Positions 10,492 through 22,143 are shown, numbered from the stretch's first letter. The stretch is 49,195 nucleotides of DNA from Gnetum montanum (GCA_015680685.1 MNCI01001829.1:30643-79837), one strand, 5' to 3'. Made by a program: numbers and translations. The notes: a model not told the origin generated them from the letters alone.

Positions 10492-10752
10492 CTACGACGT
10501 AAACTTGGCATAGCTTATTTGCTACAATGTAAATTTGGCATAGATTGTCTGCTACGATGTAAAACTGGCAAAGGTGGTAATCGTCCGCTACAACGTAAAA
10601 CTGGCACAGCTCATCCACTACAACATAAAACTAGCATAGCTCATTCGCTACGATGTAAAACAGGCACAGCTAGTCCGCTATGACTATAAATTGGCACAAC
10701 ACATTTGCTATGACGTTAAACTGGCACACACGGTCTACTAGGACCTTAAACT
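10492..10752 (+). repeat. Tandem array A2 (CGCTACGAYGTAAAACTGGCA unit)
   Basis: About 9 units of 27-30 bp just after the integrase stop, each with GCTA(C/T)(G/A)A(T/C)GTAAA(A/T)(C/T)TGGCA. Element B has the same array at 35672-36098. The core TAAAACTGGCA is nearly the core TAAAACTAGCA of array A1. Confidence 0.88.
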
Positions 10753-12091
10753 GGGTTCGCGGCACGTCCCCAGCATGCATCTGCGCCAAGTACACATCAA
10801 GTGAGTGTGCACAGTGCCAATGTGGGATGGGATTTTGTAGTTCCAGAATGCAATTCACGATGCAATGAGAACACAATCTGGAACATATGCAATGCCGCTG
10901 CTCCTAGCATCTTGCTGATCCCCCGAAGATGTCGTACGACATTTGACTGACCCCCCGTACCTACTGTCGCCACAGACCATCACCCTGACGGTAGTTCCTT
11001 GGTTAATGCCTGCTACTAGAGTTCTGACAATATTGTGGCCCATCCACAATATTGTTGCCCTCCAGCTCCCTGCCAATGTCTGGGCTTAAGCGACATTTAG
11101 CTATGTGGTAGCTGATCCCATAGCTGAACTGAGAATGCATGCCTTAGGATTCCAGAGCATCCACACTCATAGCAACTCCCCACTCTTTTGATGCTAACTC
11201 CTCCATGCTGACATTGCCAAGGCCACTGTTGGCTTCCTACTTTGGACACCATACACCAGCAAAGGTGTCTAAGAGCTTCAACAATGTTTGCAGCAAGCAA
11301 GGTCTTTGCCCTCGTTTTGTATTATGGCTACTTCTTCTGGTTTGCTCTCTATTGTGTTTGCAGAGTCATCGATAGAAGGTGCGTCTCGCCACAGCAGCAA
11401 ATGCTACAACATTGCAAAGTGATTGTCTGGATTAGCTTAGCTACGTTAGAGTGCACATCCTGCCCTACCTTCTAAGCTCCTTCCCTTTACCTTGCTTCTT
11501 GCACCCGCAATTTCTACTCGTGCCCCTCTTGTACAAGCTTTTCCCAACGCCTATTAAGCCCTCCTATTTGCTGAACCGCAAAGTCCATGACGTGCGTAAC
11601 ATAGCTCGCCGCATGGAAAGCATCTGTAGGTAGGTTAAAGTCTGATACGGATATAACACAACTCATCCCAGGAAAGAAATGCCTGTCCTTCAGCAAGGTT
11701 GTTCACAAATGTAAATGGCAAAACAGCAAAAGGTAAAAGTATAAGAGAGCGAAAGCTCACATGCCTAAAACAAATGGCGTGTAAGCCGTTTTGCAATCAC
11801 CCTCTCCAAGCGTTTCGACGAGAGGTCGAAGGTCAGTAAAAGTAAAGATGAAAACATGAACAACTCCCTCATGAGCACTCCAATGAGGGACTCTACTAAG
11901 CCTCATCTTTATCCTTTTCCTAAACCTCCTTCCTCCCTGCTTAGCCTTTTCCCTCACAAAAACCAATGCAACACTCACAAGCATAGCTAAGTGACGTCTT
12001 GACGATCACTGAACAACAATGTTAGCATTTTATCTTCCGTGGTGTTTCATATTCTTTGTCAACGTCTCTCAGGACCATCCTCCAGATGTCG
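10753..12091 (+). other. Element A 3' non-coding region
   Basis: About 1.3 kb between array A2 and the polypurine tract. It is similar in parts to 36099-37274 of element B (for example the CTGATCCCCCGAAGATGTCG stretch near 10916). Short ORFs on both strands are not conserved between the two copies. I see no further domain. Confidence 0.6.
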
Positions 12092-12106
12092 ACAAAGAGG
12101 AGCCAA
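12092..12106 (+). other. Element A polypurine tract
   Basis: ACAAAGAGGAGCC immediately before TGAAGCACCC, where the 3' LTR begins. Element B has ACAAAGAGGGGCC at the same place (37274-37287). It primes plus-strand DNA synthesis. Confidence 0.7.
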
Positions 12107-12340
12107 TGAAGCACCCTAAATTTTCAGGGCATCCTTGCTTCACCAGGCCATCACAATTTAGGCAGCATCACAGTAGTTCATCAGGAGAAGGATGTTTTGG
12201 GCTTTAGGATGCATAGTTTGGAAAATTTTCTAGCTAGGTAAGTCGTCCAACTAACAGCCTACACAGAAGGGAGGCGGAGAGTCGTCGGCGATGCTCAAAA
12301 TGCACAAAACAGTTTGGCAATTTTTCTAGTGAAGGAGTTT

Positions 12341-12941
12341 GCTATGCTACGCAACGCTATATAGCGTAGCAAGCTTCAGGAGACAGTTGTTCAAACAGTC
12401 AACCGTAAATTATTGCAAGACAGGATGCTACGCTATGCTACGCTACGTAGCGTAGCACAGCGTAGCGAGAGCAAGATAGGAAGGTCTGGCCTACTTAGTG
12501 ATTTCAAATGCACTTAGTTAGTGCCTCTGACCTTTAAAAACAATTGCTTTGCTCGGCTCCAAGTTCTTCAGCAATGGCTCCTTCACTAGAAAATGGCAAA
12601 CTTAGCAAAAAGCAGGTCGTGTCGGTTGCTACGCTACGTAGTGTAGCACAGCGTAGCAACTCTACGGGAGTAGTGAAAGGCATCTCAAAGGGCAGGATCA
12701 ACAAGTTCGCAAGTTTTGCATGGCAAAAGGAAAAGTTTGTAAATTGACGATGTTTTCACGACTAAGGCCAGCTGCTACGCTATGCTACACTACGTAGAGT
12801 AGCATAGCGTAGCAAGTATGCAAGAAGCAGTTAGAGCACTTCAAAGGTTTCCAACATATGCAGCAGGATGCAACGCAAGGTTTTGCCTTAAACTAGTGGC
12901 TATGCTATGCTATGCTACAAAGCATAGCGTAGCGTAGCAAG
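12341..12941 (+). repeat. U3 palindrome cluster, element A right LTR
   Basis: Clusters at about 12341-12371, 12426-12470, 12627-12660, 12772-12814 and 12898-12941 use the word GCTACGCTA and its complement. The 12627 cluster is a rearranged form of the one at 1517, and the 12426 cluster lies in the part missing from the left LTR. Confidence 0.88.
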
Positions 12942-13168
12942 CAGTTATGATACATCAATGCACTTCACCTATTTGCACCATTGGCGCACATATCCAAGTT
13001 CTGACAGTGCAATTACGGCATGGTAGGCTCTCAATTACGGCATGGTAGGCTCGTAATGACAACGGTCATGCATGTCCAATGGTCATGCACACCCATGCAA
13101 CACAGACAAGTCAACATGGGCCTAGGACACACGACGTCCAAACTGCATCTTTCGCGCATCCTTGGTCC

Positions 13169-13176
13169 TATAAATA
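13169..13176 (+). promoter_or_regulatory. TATA box of element A right LTR
   Basis: TATAAATA at the same place as in the left LTR. A transcript from here would read out into flanking DNA. Confidence 0.6.
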
Positions 13177-13363
13177 CCCCGGTCAGTCTGTCGGATGTGG
13201 AGGGAATCAGGCAACAAACATGCAAAAAGTTAGCACTGTATTCCTGAGCATTGTAAACATCTTGTTTGACATTATAAATAGTGGGTATTATCGTTTGGCA
13301 TTATGTTCTGCCCTTTCTGCTATCCTCATAGCATTTTTGCATTGTTGACTGCCAAGTTTGCGT

Positions 13364-13437
13364 TCAAGCGTACAGTTGTCTTGCTCTGGACGTCTTGGTT
13401 ACCTTTGGGATCTCTGCGTTCAAGCGTACAGTTGTCT
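13364..13437 (+). repeat. Breakpoint micro-duplication
   Basis: The string GCGTTCAAGCGTACAGTTGT occurs twice, about 50 bp apart, and LTR homology ends at the start of the second copy. This is typical of templated filler DNA at an end-joined break. Confidence 0.75.
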
Positions 13438-13947
13438 AAGAATAGACAACGTGACCTCGTTGGCACTTAGATTAGGCCTTTTGGATCCTATTTTCTCTAT
13501 GGGGAGAATAACAAGGTTGTTTCATTGTCCAACCAACTAATAATCCTCACAACCTCATTCAAATGACTCATGGCTAGATGATAAATAGATGACTTCCCAT
13601 CACCCACCACTTGCATATCCTTATTATTACTATAGATGCTGCTCTCAAAGTTTCCTAAGTCATTTTGCGACTATGAGCATCTCTAGTATGGTTTCAGTTC
13701 GTGGTGGTGATGACTAATTGATGAATCATCATTAGGTTGTGTTGAACCCCAAAAATTGGTTCAATTTTTACTAAGTATTTTGTCAAAGGCATACATTTTA
13801 ATTGATTTTATATTGTTAATTAGTGTTAAATTATTATTTATTGTATTTTAGTTTAGTGATGAGTATTAGTTTGTTAGTTTATTTTAATTAATATGATATA
13901 TTATTATATATTAATTTATATTATATATAATTATATATATTATGTAA
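13438..13947. other. Unassigned spacer, AT-rich to the right
   Basis: No gene seen. It contains TGTTGAACCCC near 13739, which looks like an Athila-type LTR start but has no partner near the second repeat, and a TATATATT-rich tract (13880-13968). Confidence 0.4.
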
Positions 13948-13968
13948 ACATTATATATAATCATAGAT

Positions 13969-14038
13969 NNNNNNNNNNNNNNNNNNNNNNNNNNNNNNNN
14001 NNNNNNNNNNNNNNNNNNNNNNNNNNNNNNNNNNNNNN
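13969..14038. other. Assembly gap (70 N)
   Basis: A run of 70 N inside the left repeat. The corresponding place in the right repeat carries a single N at 17607, where about 100 bp present on the left is missing. Confidence 0.99.
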
Positions 14039-14620
14039 CTCACTATACTGCAACATGAAATATTAAATAACAATTGGCATTTGCACATCAAATTAAAAGA
14101 AGGAAGCCATCCATTATCCATACCATTGCAACAGTTTTTTCGTCTTTAAACCACTATCATTTCCTATAGAAAAAACTTATTAATGATTATGGTTGCCATG
14201 TTTTCACCTTTGTTTCCTTGCCAAACCATCAGGTAGTAAAAATCCATTTACCATGATTGGAATGCAGCTATTATATTCATCTTTACCTCACAATTCTATA
14301 TCAGTTTTACTTTATATGCTCTCATTGTCTTAAGCAAAAATCATAGTGACGTGAAAATCATGAGAGGAGTTATGGAGACTAGAAGAACAAGCCTTTGATC
14401 AACTACTGATGCTATTGTAGCCAATGTTCCATAGAACATCTAACTTGGAGGCCACACTTGCACTTTGCTGGTATTGGTAATGGGTAGCTCAGGAGAATGG
14501 CAGCCATAATTATTGTAATTTTAGTTAGTGTTCTAGTTCCCTTTTGAAGGAAACCCATGTTGTTGAGTTGCTATTTCTATGTGGTGCCACAGACTCTGGC
14601 TCCACCGTTATATGTTTATC

Positions 14621-14860
14621 CTACTTCAATTCCCTGGGCAACAACTTCGTTGTTTGGGAGGAGAGATATGTAGTGAATTTTCGTATCATGATGTCACTCA
14701 TTCTGGAGTTAGCTGAGATGTTGTGACAAGGTTTTCTTTTTCTGCAATCATTGTTCTCACCATCATCCAAGAACATAATAATGCTTTTAGCAACCGATAA
14801 GTCTAACAGTAATGAGTCCAACAACATTTTTCCTGTTAAGAATGACCACCTAGCACTATT
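14621..14860 (-). other. Antisense ORF inside the left LTR
   Basis: Open minus-strand frame (WSFLTGKMLLDSLLLDLSVA ...) whose counterpart is at 18112-18355 in the right LTR. Because the two LTRs were identical at insertion, the similarity alone does not show selection. I do not recognise the protein. Confidence 0.2.
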
Positions 14861-15740
14861 GGAATAATATTGAAACTAAAGTTTTAGATCCACTGAGACA
14901 CTACTGCTAAGTTTTTGCAGGTCAAGGATCATATAGAGGAATTTATCTAGATAAAGCATGAGATTGTACCCATCATTACCACAATCAAAAGGGTTTGATC
15001 ACCCATGCTTCAACTTAAGTTTCTCCTGGGCCAATCTCTGATAGCGTTGCTGCCATGAACATGAGCATGAAGTAAAAAAATCCATAGTGGTAAGGTGGCA
15101 TTCCAGGCACTCAAGTTTGCAAGAGGAAACAAGTCTCTAGAAAATATATTGCTTGATGACAATGTAGTAGATGCAAGCATAAAAGATGTCAGAAAGTTTC
15201 TGGGTTTCTATGCATGCAAAGAAGTGTTGGAGCTTTTAGAAAATGCATTAGGTAGAAGCAGCGATGCCAACAGTAGTAGCATGCATACTAGCAACGATTA
15301 TAGCAGGGGATAGTGATGGTGTAGAGATAGGTGACATTGCAACCAATGGTGCAGGCATCATGCAGATTGATGTAGAAGCATGCAACGTCGAAGGAGGTCG
15401 TTGGTGGTGGTGTTGTTGTTGTTGCGAAGGAGAGTGAGATGGTGTAACAAATTCTGGGATTGTGTGGTGTAGCAAGGGTCTTTTACTTATGATGTAGCAA
15501 CCTTACATGCCATTACAGCAAGGTCAAGGTTCAAAAAAATCTGAATTGAGAGCACAACATATCTGCACCTTTGTGTGGTTTAACATGTGATAAGGTCTTC
15601 CATCATTTTTGTCAAACTTCATACTAATCCAAGGCATTAAAGATGTTCAACTTAGTAATTATACTAATTTAAATGGATTGGTATCTCATTCTTCCATATC
15701 CATCTATTATTAAAATAATTATTTTAAAACATTTTTAGAG

Positions 15741-15748
15741 TATAAATA
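15741..15748 (+). promoter_or_regulatory. TATA box of the large element, left LTR
   Basis: TATAAATA in the sequence GAGTATAAATAC; the copy in the right LTR is at 19239-19246. Confidence 0.55.
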
Positions 15749-16392
15749 CTTCTTCAACTTTGTATCTTTTGTGCAACCTAGGGTGTGAAACCCCAGGGCC
15801 ACCAAGTGCATTTTTTGTGCATCTTTTGTATAACTAGTATATTCATTGTGCATCTGATGTGAAACCATTGGGCACCATTTGTGCAACCCAATGGGAATCC
15901 AACGGGCATAAAACATACACCAGAATTGATACCCAAACAAATCCACATCAAGTTGAAGTTCAATTCCCCTTGAAGAATTATTATGTAAGGACTTGTTGAG
16001 CTTTGTGGCCACTAAAGACCATTAGAGTCCATTGCTGGCTGTCAAGATTTCTACACTATGGAATCAGCAAGGTAGAATCACAAATTAGGTGAAGTCTCCT
16101 TTCTAATTCTCATAATCTATACTTTTATTCATGACTTCAATTGATTTAATTATAAATTTTTATTCTTGAACTTGTGATTAGAAGTTAGGATGACAATTTA
16201 TGATTTTACTTATGAGTAATAGTCATAAGTATGGGATTTAATTGGATTCGATTTTAATTATTTATTGTCTTGATGATTTCTTTGAATTTTTAACCATTCC
16301 TCCAAGGGATATGGCTCACGCTTCAGTCACAGACGAGGTGACAATCTCTACAACAAAAGAAAGAAAAATAAATTTTGCCTAGCTCATCAATT

Positions 16393-16410
16393 TGGCATCG
16401 TTGCCAAGGA
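16393..16410 (+). other. Degenerate primer-binding site
   Basis: TGGCATCGTTGCCAAGGA lies three bases after the LTR end. It differs from the tRNA-Asp-type PBS used by Athila and related plant elements mainly by C-to-T and G-to-A changes. Confidence 0.65.
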
Positions 16411-17552
16411 GGTTGGCAAGATTAATCATCATCAAGGGTTCAATATATTTTATTTTATTTTTAATTGAATTTTCAAAAAAAAAAAAAATTTCCATTTCAT
16501 TTTATTTTATTTTCTTTTGTTTTAAATGGTCTCCCCTAATTATTTTTTTGTAATAAAAAATATTTTTTTTAAAAAAGAAAATTATAAATTTTAATTACAT
16601 ATTGTATATAATTAAGGGAAAACCAATAGTTTACAACCTTTACCTTGAAAAATTTAGAGGACAAGAGAAAATGATATTGTTAGTTGGGACTATAAAGAAT
16701 TCAGTAGCATCATGTATGGAATGCAAAGGAGAAGGACAACTCCTCCTACCTTGAAAGGTAGGTTTAAACCCAAAATCCAACTAAGGGTGAGTTTTAGATT
16801 AATAAGTGTCTTACACATAATAAATTTCATTATTTTAAAACAATATTCTTTAAGTATAGTGTTCATAAGTCAAGGTAGCTACATAGTTAGTTTAGGGTAA
16901 TGCTTATTAGTGTTTGATTTCCATTAAATACTTATTTGGATGAGTCACTAAGGTGGAAAGGGTGTGTTATATTGGACCTCGTTTCTTTGGTAGTAAAAGG
17001 CATCTATCTATATTAAGCCATGTGAATAACCCTTAGAAAATAAACTTGGCTTCCATAAGAACCTCATGATTGAAGCTAAATTTTTTGCAAAAAGAAAAAA
17101 AAGAAGAAAAAATGATGAAAAAAACCACAAAAAATAAGACAAGATAAAATGCAAGAAATGAAGAAGAAAAAAAAAAGAACGACCCCACAAGATCCTTCAA
17201 TTATGAGGTGAGCCTCACTTGTGAAAGAACCTTACAGTTGGGGCAATGCTCCAAGCTCATAATTTTCAGCATCCCATAAGAACCCCCTTCTATAAGCAAA
17301 GTGTTTAAGGGTTAGGCATCAATTATCAATCTACTCCTGATGCCACTACCTTAGAACTAGGGTATAACATTGGCAGTGAAGGAGTCACTCATCCACAGCT
17401 GGTATGTTAATGGATATCTTTACTTCTAATCATTCCTTTTACTTTGTTATTTAGTTACTTTGCTTATATTTCTTTGTACTTTTTAGACTATTGTTTTTCT
17501 TTACTTTTGTTTTGTACTTTTTAGATTATTATTTTCTTTTTTCATTTTTTTT
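16411..17552 (+). mobile_element. Internal region of the large non-autonomous element
   Basis: 1.1 kb with A- and T-runs (16470-16620, 17080-17180) and no gag, protease, RT or integrase. With two ~2.4-kb LTRs this is a LARD-like layout or a heavily deleted Athila element. I see no polypurine tract before the second repeat. Confidence 0.6.
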
Positions 17553-19912
17553 ACATTATATATAATCATAGATGTAAATTATATAAAGACATTATATATT
17601 AATGTTNTGCCATTTCCTATAGAACAAAACTTATTAATGATTATGGTTACCACGTTTTCACCTTTGTTTCCTTGCCAAACCATTAGGCAGCAAAAATCCA
17701 TTTACCATGATTGGAATGTAGCTATTATATTCACCTTTACCTCACAATTCTATCTTAGTTTTACTTTATATGCTCTCATCGTCTTCTATAGAAATCACAA
17801 TGATGTGAAAATCATAAGAGGAGTTGTGGAGATTAGAAGAACAAACCTTTGATCAATTGCTGCTGCTACTGCAGCCAATGTTCCATAGAACATCTAACTT
17901 GGAGGCCATGTTGGATGAATAGAAGACTTTACGATTCGTCACACCTACACTTTGGTGGTATTAGCAATGGGCAGTTGCGCAGGAGAATGGCTACCATATC
18001 TGTTTGTAATTTTAGTTGGTGTTTTGGTTCCCATTTGAAGGGAACCCACATTGCTGAGTTGCTACTTCTATGTGATGCCACAGACTATGGAATCATTGTT
18101 ATATGTTTATCCTAGTCTAGTTCTTTGGGCTTTTTTAATAGCTTTTTCGTTTGGGAGGAGAGATATGCAATGAATTTCCATATCATGATGTTGCTCATTC
18201 TAGAGTTGGTTGAGATGCTATGACAAGGTTTTCTTTTCTTGCAATCACCATTGTCACCATAATCTAAGAACACAACAATGCTTTCAGTAACTGATAAGTC
18301 TGACAGCAATGAGTCCAACAACATTTTTCTTGTCAGGAACGACCACCTAGCACTGTTGGAATAATATTGAAATTAAAGTTTTAGATCCATTGAGACACTA
18401 TTGCTACATTTTTGCAAGTCAAGGATCACATAGAGGAACTTATCTAGATAAAGCATGGGATTGTACCCATCATTACCACAATCAAAAGGGTTCGATCACC
18501 CATGCTTTAGCTTAAGTTTCTCCTGGGCCAATCTTTGACAATGTTGCTGCCATGAACATGAGCATGAAGTATAGAAATCCATAGCAGTAAGGTGGCATTC
18601 TAGGCACTCAAGTTTGCAAGAGGAATCAAGTCTCTAGGAAATAGACTGGTTGATGACAACGTAAGTAGATGCAAGCATAAAAGATGTCAAAAATTTTCTA
18701 AGTTTCTACACATGGAAAGAAGTGTTGGAGCTTCTAAAAAATACATCATGTAGAAGTAGCGATGGCGATGGTAGTGGTGCACATAGCAGCAATGGTTATA
18801 GCAAGGGATAGTAATGGCATAGAGATAGCCGACATTGTAGCCAGTGGTGCAAGCATCTTGTAGATTGACGTAGAAGCATGCAATGTTGGAGGAGGTCGTT
18901 GTTGGTGTTGTTGTTATTGTTGTGAAGGAGAGTGAGGTGACGTAACAAATTCTGGGATTGTGTGGTGTAGTAGGGGTCTTTTACTTATGACGTGGGAACC
19001 TTACATGCCATTATAGTAAGGTCAAGCTTTAAAAGAATCTGAATTGAGCGTGCAACATATCTGCACCTTCGTGTGGTTTAACGTGTTATAAGGTCTTTCA
19101 TCGTTTTCGTCAAACTTCATACTAATCCAAGACATTAAAGATGCCAAACTTAGTAATTATATTAATTTAAATGGATTGGTATCTCATTCTTTAGTATCCA
19201 TCTATTATTAAAATAATTATTTTTAAACATTGTGAGAGTATAAATACTATTTCAACTTTGTATCTTTTGTGCAACCCGGGGTGTGAAACCCTAGGTCCAC
19301 CAAGTGCATTTTTTAAGCATCTTTTGTATAACTAGTATATTCATTGTGCATCTGGTGTGGAACAACTGGGCACCATTTTTGAAACCCAATGGGAACCCAA
19401 CAGGTACAAAACATACACCAAAATTGATACCCAAACAAATCCACATCAAGTTGAAGTTGAATTTCCCTTGAAGAATTATTATGTGAGAATTCATTGAGCT
19501 TTGTGACCACTAAAGACCATTAGAGTCCATTACTGGGTTATCAAGGTTGTTGCACTATGGAAATAGTAAGGTAGAATCATAAATTAGGTGAAGTCTCCCT
19601 TGTAATTCTCATAATCTATACTTTTATTCATGAATTCAATTTGATTTAATTATAAATTTTTATTCTTGAACTTGTGATTAGAAGTTAGGGTGAAAATTTA
19701 TGATTTTACTTATAAGTGATAGTCATAAGTATGGGATTTAATTGGATTTGATTCTAATTATTTATTGTCTTGATGATTTCTTTGACTTTTTAATTGTTCC
19801 TCCATGGGATACGATTTGCGGGTCAGTAACAGATGAGGTGATAATCTCTATAATGAAAGAAAGAAAAATAAATTTTAAAGGTATCTAGTGCCAAATTTTG
19901 CCTGGCTCCTCA
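17553..19912 (+). mobile_element. Large non-autonomous element, right LTR
   Basis: Second copy of 13948-16389. It keeps a 25-bp segment near the 3' end (AAAGGTATCTAGTGCC) that the left copy lacks and ends in CCTCA at 19912. Its 5' boundary is abrupt, with no polypurine tract, so it may be truncated or mis-assembled (single N at 17607). Confidence 0.75.
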
Positions 19913-19928
19913 GGCTACGCTGATTAGC

Positions 19929-19942
19929 ATGCATCGATGCAT
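19929..19942 (+). repeat. U3 palindrome of C5
   Basis: Perfect 14-bp palindrome ATGCATCGATGCAT followed by TGATGCATGATTTGATGCAT, all upstream of the TATA box at 19991. Other family-C LTRs have different palindromes at this place. Confidence 0.85.
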
Positions 19943-19990
19943 CCTCATTGATGCATGATTTGATGCATAGATGTGGCATTTGAATTTGTC

Positions 19991-19998
19991 TATATAAA
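19991..19998 (+). promoter_or_regulatory. TATA box of C5
   Basis: TATATAAA, about 70 bp from the LTR start and just after the palindrome words. Confidence 0.55.
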
Positions 19999-20739
19999 TG
20001 CATGAACCCACTACATTCATGGCTTCAAAAAGTCAATAGCATAATGAAGTTCTTGCATTTTATTTTCATAGGAGTTAGAATATTTTCTAAGTGCCCACAA
20101 TAGGAGTTAAGGATTGTACAGATCATGATTTGAGCACTAATCTACCTAGACACATTAATGTGATGGTAATAAAGACAAGACTTGATATACTTGCAACACT
20201 TGAAAATAAATTAATGTTTAATTTTATGTAATTTATTATTCATGCACTTTACTTCCATTTTCATAGTTAATTAAATACATTTGATTAATACACATAAGTA
20301 CAACCACCTCGAGCATAGTATTAACGCTTGGTAATCCTAATAGTGCTATCACTTGGTAACCCAGTAGCATTGTAATGCATTCAAGACGTGTATAGAAGGT
20401 GGGACCAGATACTTATGCTAGGAAATAGGCTAAGACATTAGTTAGTTACTTAGATTAATACTTCATTAATTTCTTTGTTCCATAGTTAGGATAATTAGAT
20501 AAAAATATAAAATTAATACAAATCATGTGCCTTGGCTTCACTTAATCATATGCTTGTTCTTACACAACTATAGCCAGGAAGACAATGATCACATCCTTAA
20601 GTTACTATTTGTACTATTGGCATTTAGAGAGCTAAGGTCCACGAAATTTGATTGGATTACTACTAAACACTTGTGATTCATATGGTTGGATGTAGGGTTT
20701 ACTTACCGCTCATCACTAATCCTCTTCTTGTAGCTTTGC

Positions 20740-21600
20740 TACTATCTTATCTTTTATCATTTCCTACCAAGATGTGGTAGAAGTGTGATAGACCACATCA
20801 TTTGAATAGCAAGCTATCCCTCCTAGTTTTTACATAATTTTTTGATCAAGCATGGGAAAGGGAGTGTCTTTCTATCCTTCTCATTTTCTTTAAAATATTT
20901 TTTGATCTCCAAGAAGATGAGTTGGGGTAGGTTGACTATGAATTTCTCGCTTAGAGCTGCACATGCCATTGTGAAGAAGGCTATTACCTTACTTGGCCTC
21001 ACTATTAGGTTTAGGTAATAGGCAAATATCTTGAAATAAGCTTACTCTCCCTTTGTATGGACACTATACTTCTTACGGTCCACTTCGTAGCATTGTTGAA
21101 TCCATTCCTTATTTGCCTTTAGGTTTTCCCACATCAAGATTTCAACAAGTTTAGCCTTGGTATTAGGTAAACCAAGGGCTTTACTTATGACCTCAATTGA
21201 GTAAGACATGGCAATATTCTTAATTTTCGTTAATGCATCTTCTTGTTGATTTTTTTTGAATAAAGACATCTCCCCCATGTATTACTCTTTACTATTAGAG
21301 AGAATGGGCCATAAGGGAGAACTTTGTAGTTGTGTTTTGACCTCTTTTGGTGCTAACTCCAAGAAGGATCCAAAGTTTAACTATTGTAAGATGAAACTTT
21401 GGACCTCCTTGGTCCTAATTCATTCTAGACAAGCCTCCATAAGGATTATTTTTAGATTAGACCTTAGCCTAGGAGCTTCATCCTCCCTTGATTGGCCTGT
21501 CTCTGTAGTGGGAATTTTCCTGACAGGTTCCACTTCAAGTTCCTCCCTAAGAGGTTTGGTAGTGCATGTCATGTCGACCAGTTGTTCTTGGGTTTATTGC
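20740..21600 (-). pseudogene. Decayed plant transposon-type protein
   Basis: A minus-strand frame starting near 21580 (MTCTTKPLREELEVEPVRK) continues without frameshift through MGEMSLFKKNQQEDALTKI at 21278 to about 20822, broken by stops at about 21430, 21385, 21290, 21042 and 20822, each explainable as CGA/CAG/CAA decay. The section IFAYYLNLIVRPSK ... FFTMACAALSEKFIVNLPQL has the pattern of the putative plant transposon (gypsy-type) proteins of unknown role common in plant genomes. A one-base shift near 20822 lets a further SNDVVYHTSTTSW ... KIVAKLQEED tail read up to the C5 LTR edge. Family assignment is from pattern only. Confidence 0.45.
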
Positions 21601-21689
21601 TATTATGTCTATTGGCCACTTCCTCCTTGGGATCACTTTTTCCTAGGCTATGATGTTCCTCCCATCTACAATCATAAACATAATCCATG

Positions 21690-22143
21690 ATTAGCTCTTT
21701 AATTCATAACCTTTAGTTATTGAATACCTTTCTTCGTTAGATTACGTTATGTTAATTTATTTGGCATTAATGGTTTATGATTTAAGTGCTTGTTTATGAT
21801 TGTGAGCTAGGTTTATGATTGGGGAGTTAGAAAAATGCCAAATGCTTTTCTATGAAAAAACCAAAGATTTGTGTCCCCCATGATGTAAAATGTACCTTTG
21901 GTAGCCCAAGAATTAAAAAGTGAGTGAAATCAAGTAAGCAGTTTAGAAGTTAGGATTCTGAAAAGGTTCTTGGGCTTTGAAAAATAGCAAAAACTCCTCT
22001 GTCACTTTGGGAAAAAGGTGAAAAATGAGCTAAGTATCATGCATATTTATAGACTTTTTGTGTTGCATTGATAGGGCTACATTGACTCATCTAATTACAT
22101 TGACACAATTGTTCTTAGAGATTTTTTCCATTGAGAATAAAAG
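21690..22143. other. Unassigned spacer
   Basis: No gene, repeat or signal recognised between the transposon-type ORF and the C2 LTR. Confidence 0.5.

Larger units (their letters stand above)
12107..13416 (+). mobile_element. Element A right (3') LTR, 3'-truncated
   Basis: It begins TGAAGCACCC right after the polypurine tract. From about 12560 it matches 1450-2334. Homology stops near 13416; the last ~360 bp present in the left LTR are missing, and the break carries a short duplication of the preceding sequence (13364-13437). Divergence from the left LTR is clearly greater than between the element B LTRs, so A is the older insertion. Confidence 0.85.
13948..16389 (+). mobile_element. Large non-autonomous element, left LTR
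   Basis: Direct repeat of 17553-19912. The shared start is ACATTATATATAATCATAGAT, then after the gap the similarity is high through CCATCATTACCACAATCAAA (15th kb), a TATA box at 15741 and the 3' end AATTTTGCCT(A/G)GCTC(A/C)TCA. It ends in CA at 16389, three bases before the PBS. The true 5' end is unclear (perhaps near 13739). No protein domain is recognisable in the LTR. Confidence 0.75.
19921..20715 (+). mobile_element. Family-C LTR, plus orientation (C5)
   Basis: 795 bp from TGATTAG to CTCATCA. Read on the minus strand, 20715 onward matches the family-C end TGATGAGYGG...CCCTACA...CCAACCATA and the internal block with TACTGGGTTACCAAG...ATGCTCGAGG seen at 22144, 38494 and 44962. Length is close to the 791 bp of the C1 LTR. 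No matching 5-bp target duplication or internal region is present on either side, so this is a solo or orphan LTR. Confidence 0.75.

Noticed and set aside
10670-11076. Overlapping ORFs on both strands after array A2
   Set aside because: Not preserved in element B; part lies within the repeat array.
13560-13720. Minus-strand text resembling an ankyrin repeat
   Set aside because: Only one loose repeat-like stretch, no second repeat and no continuing frame.
21256-21690. Plus-strand ORF of 144 codons
   Set aside because: Antisense to a longer, indel-free minus-strand transposon-type frame; composition looks like a reverse complement of coding DNA.
22139-22143. Target duplication for C2 paired with the C3 flank
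   Set aside because: AAAAG left of 22144 does not match CAATG right of 39223; the two LTRs are also of different subfamilies.
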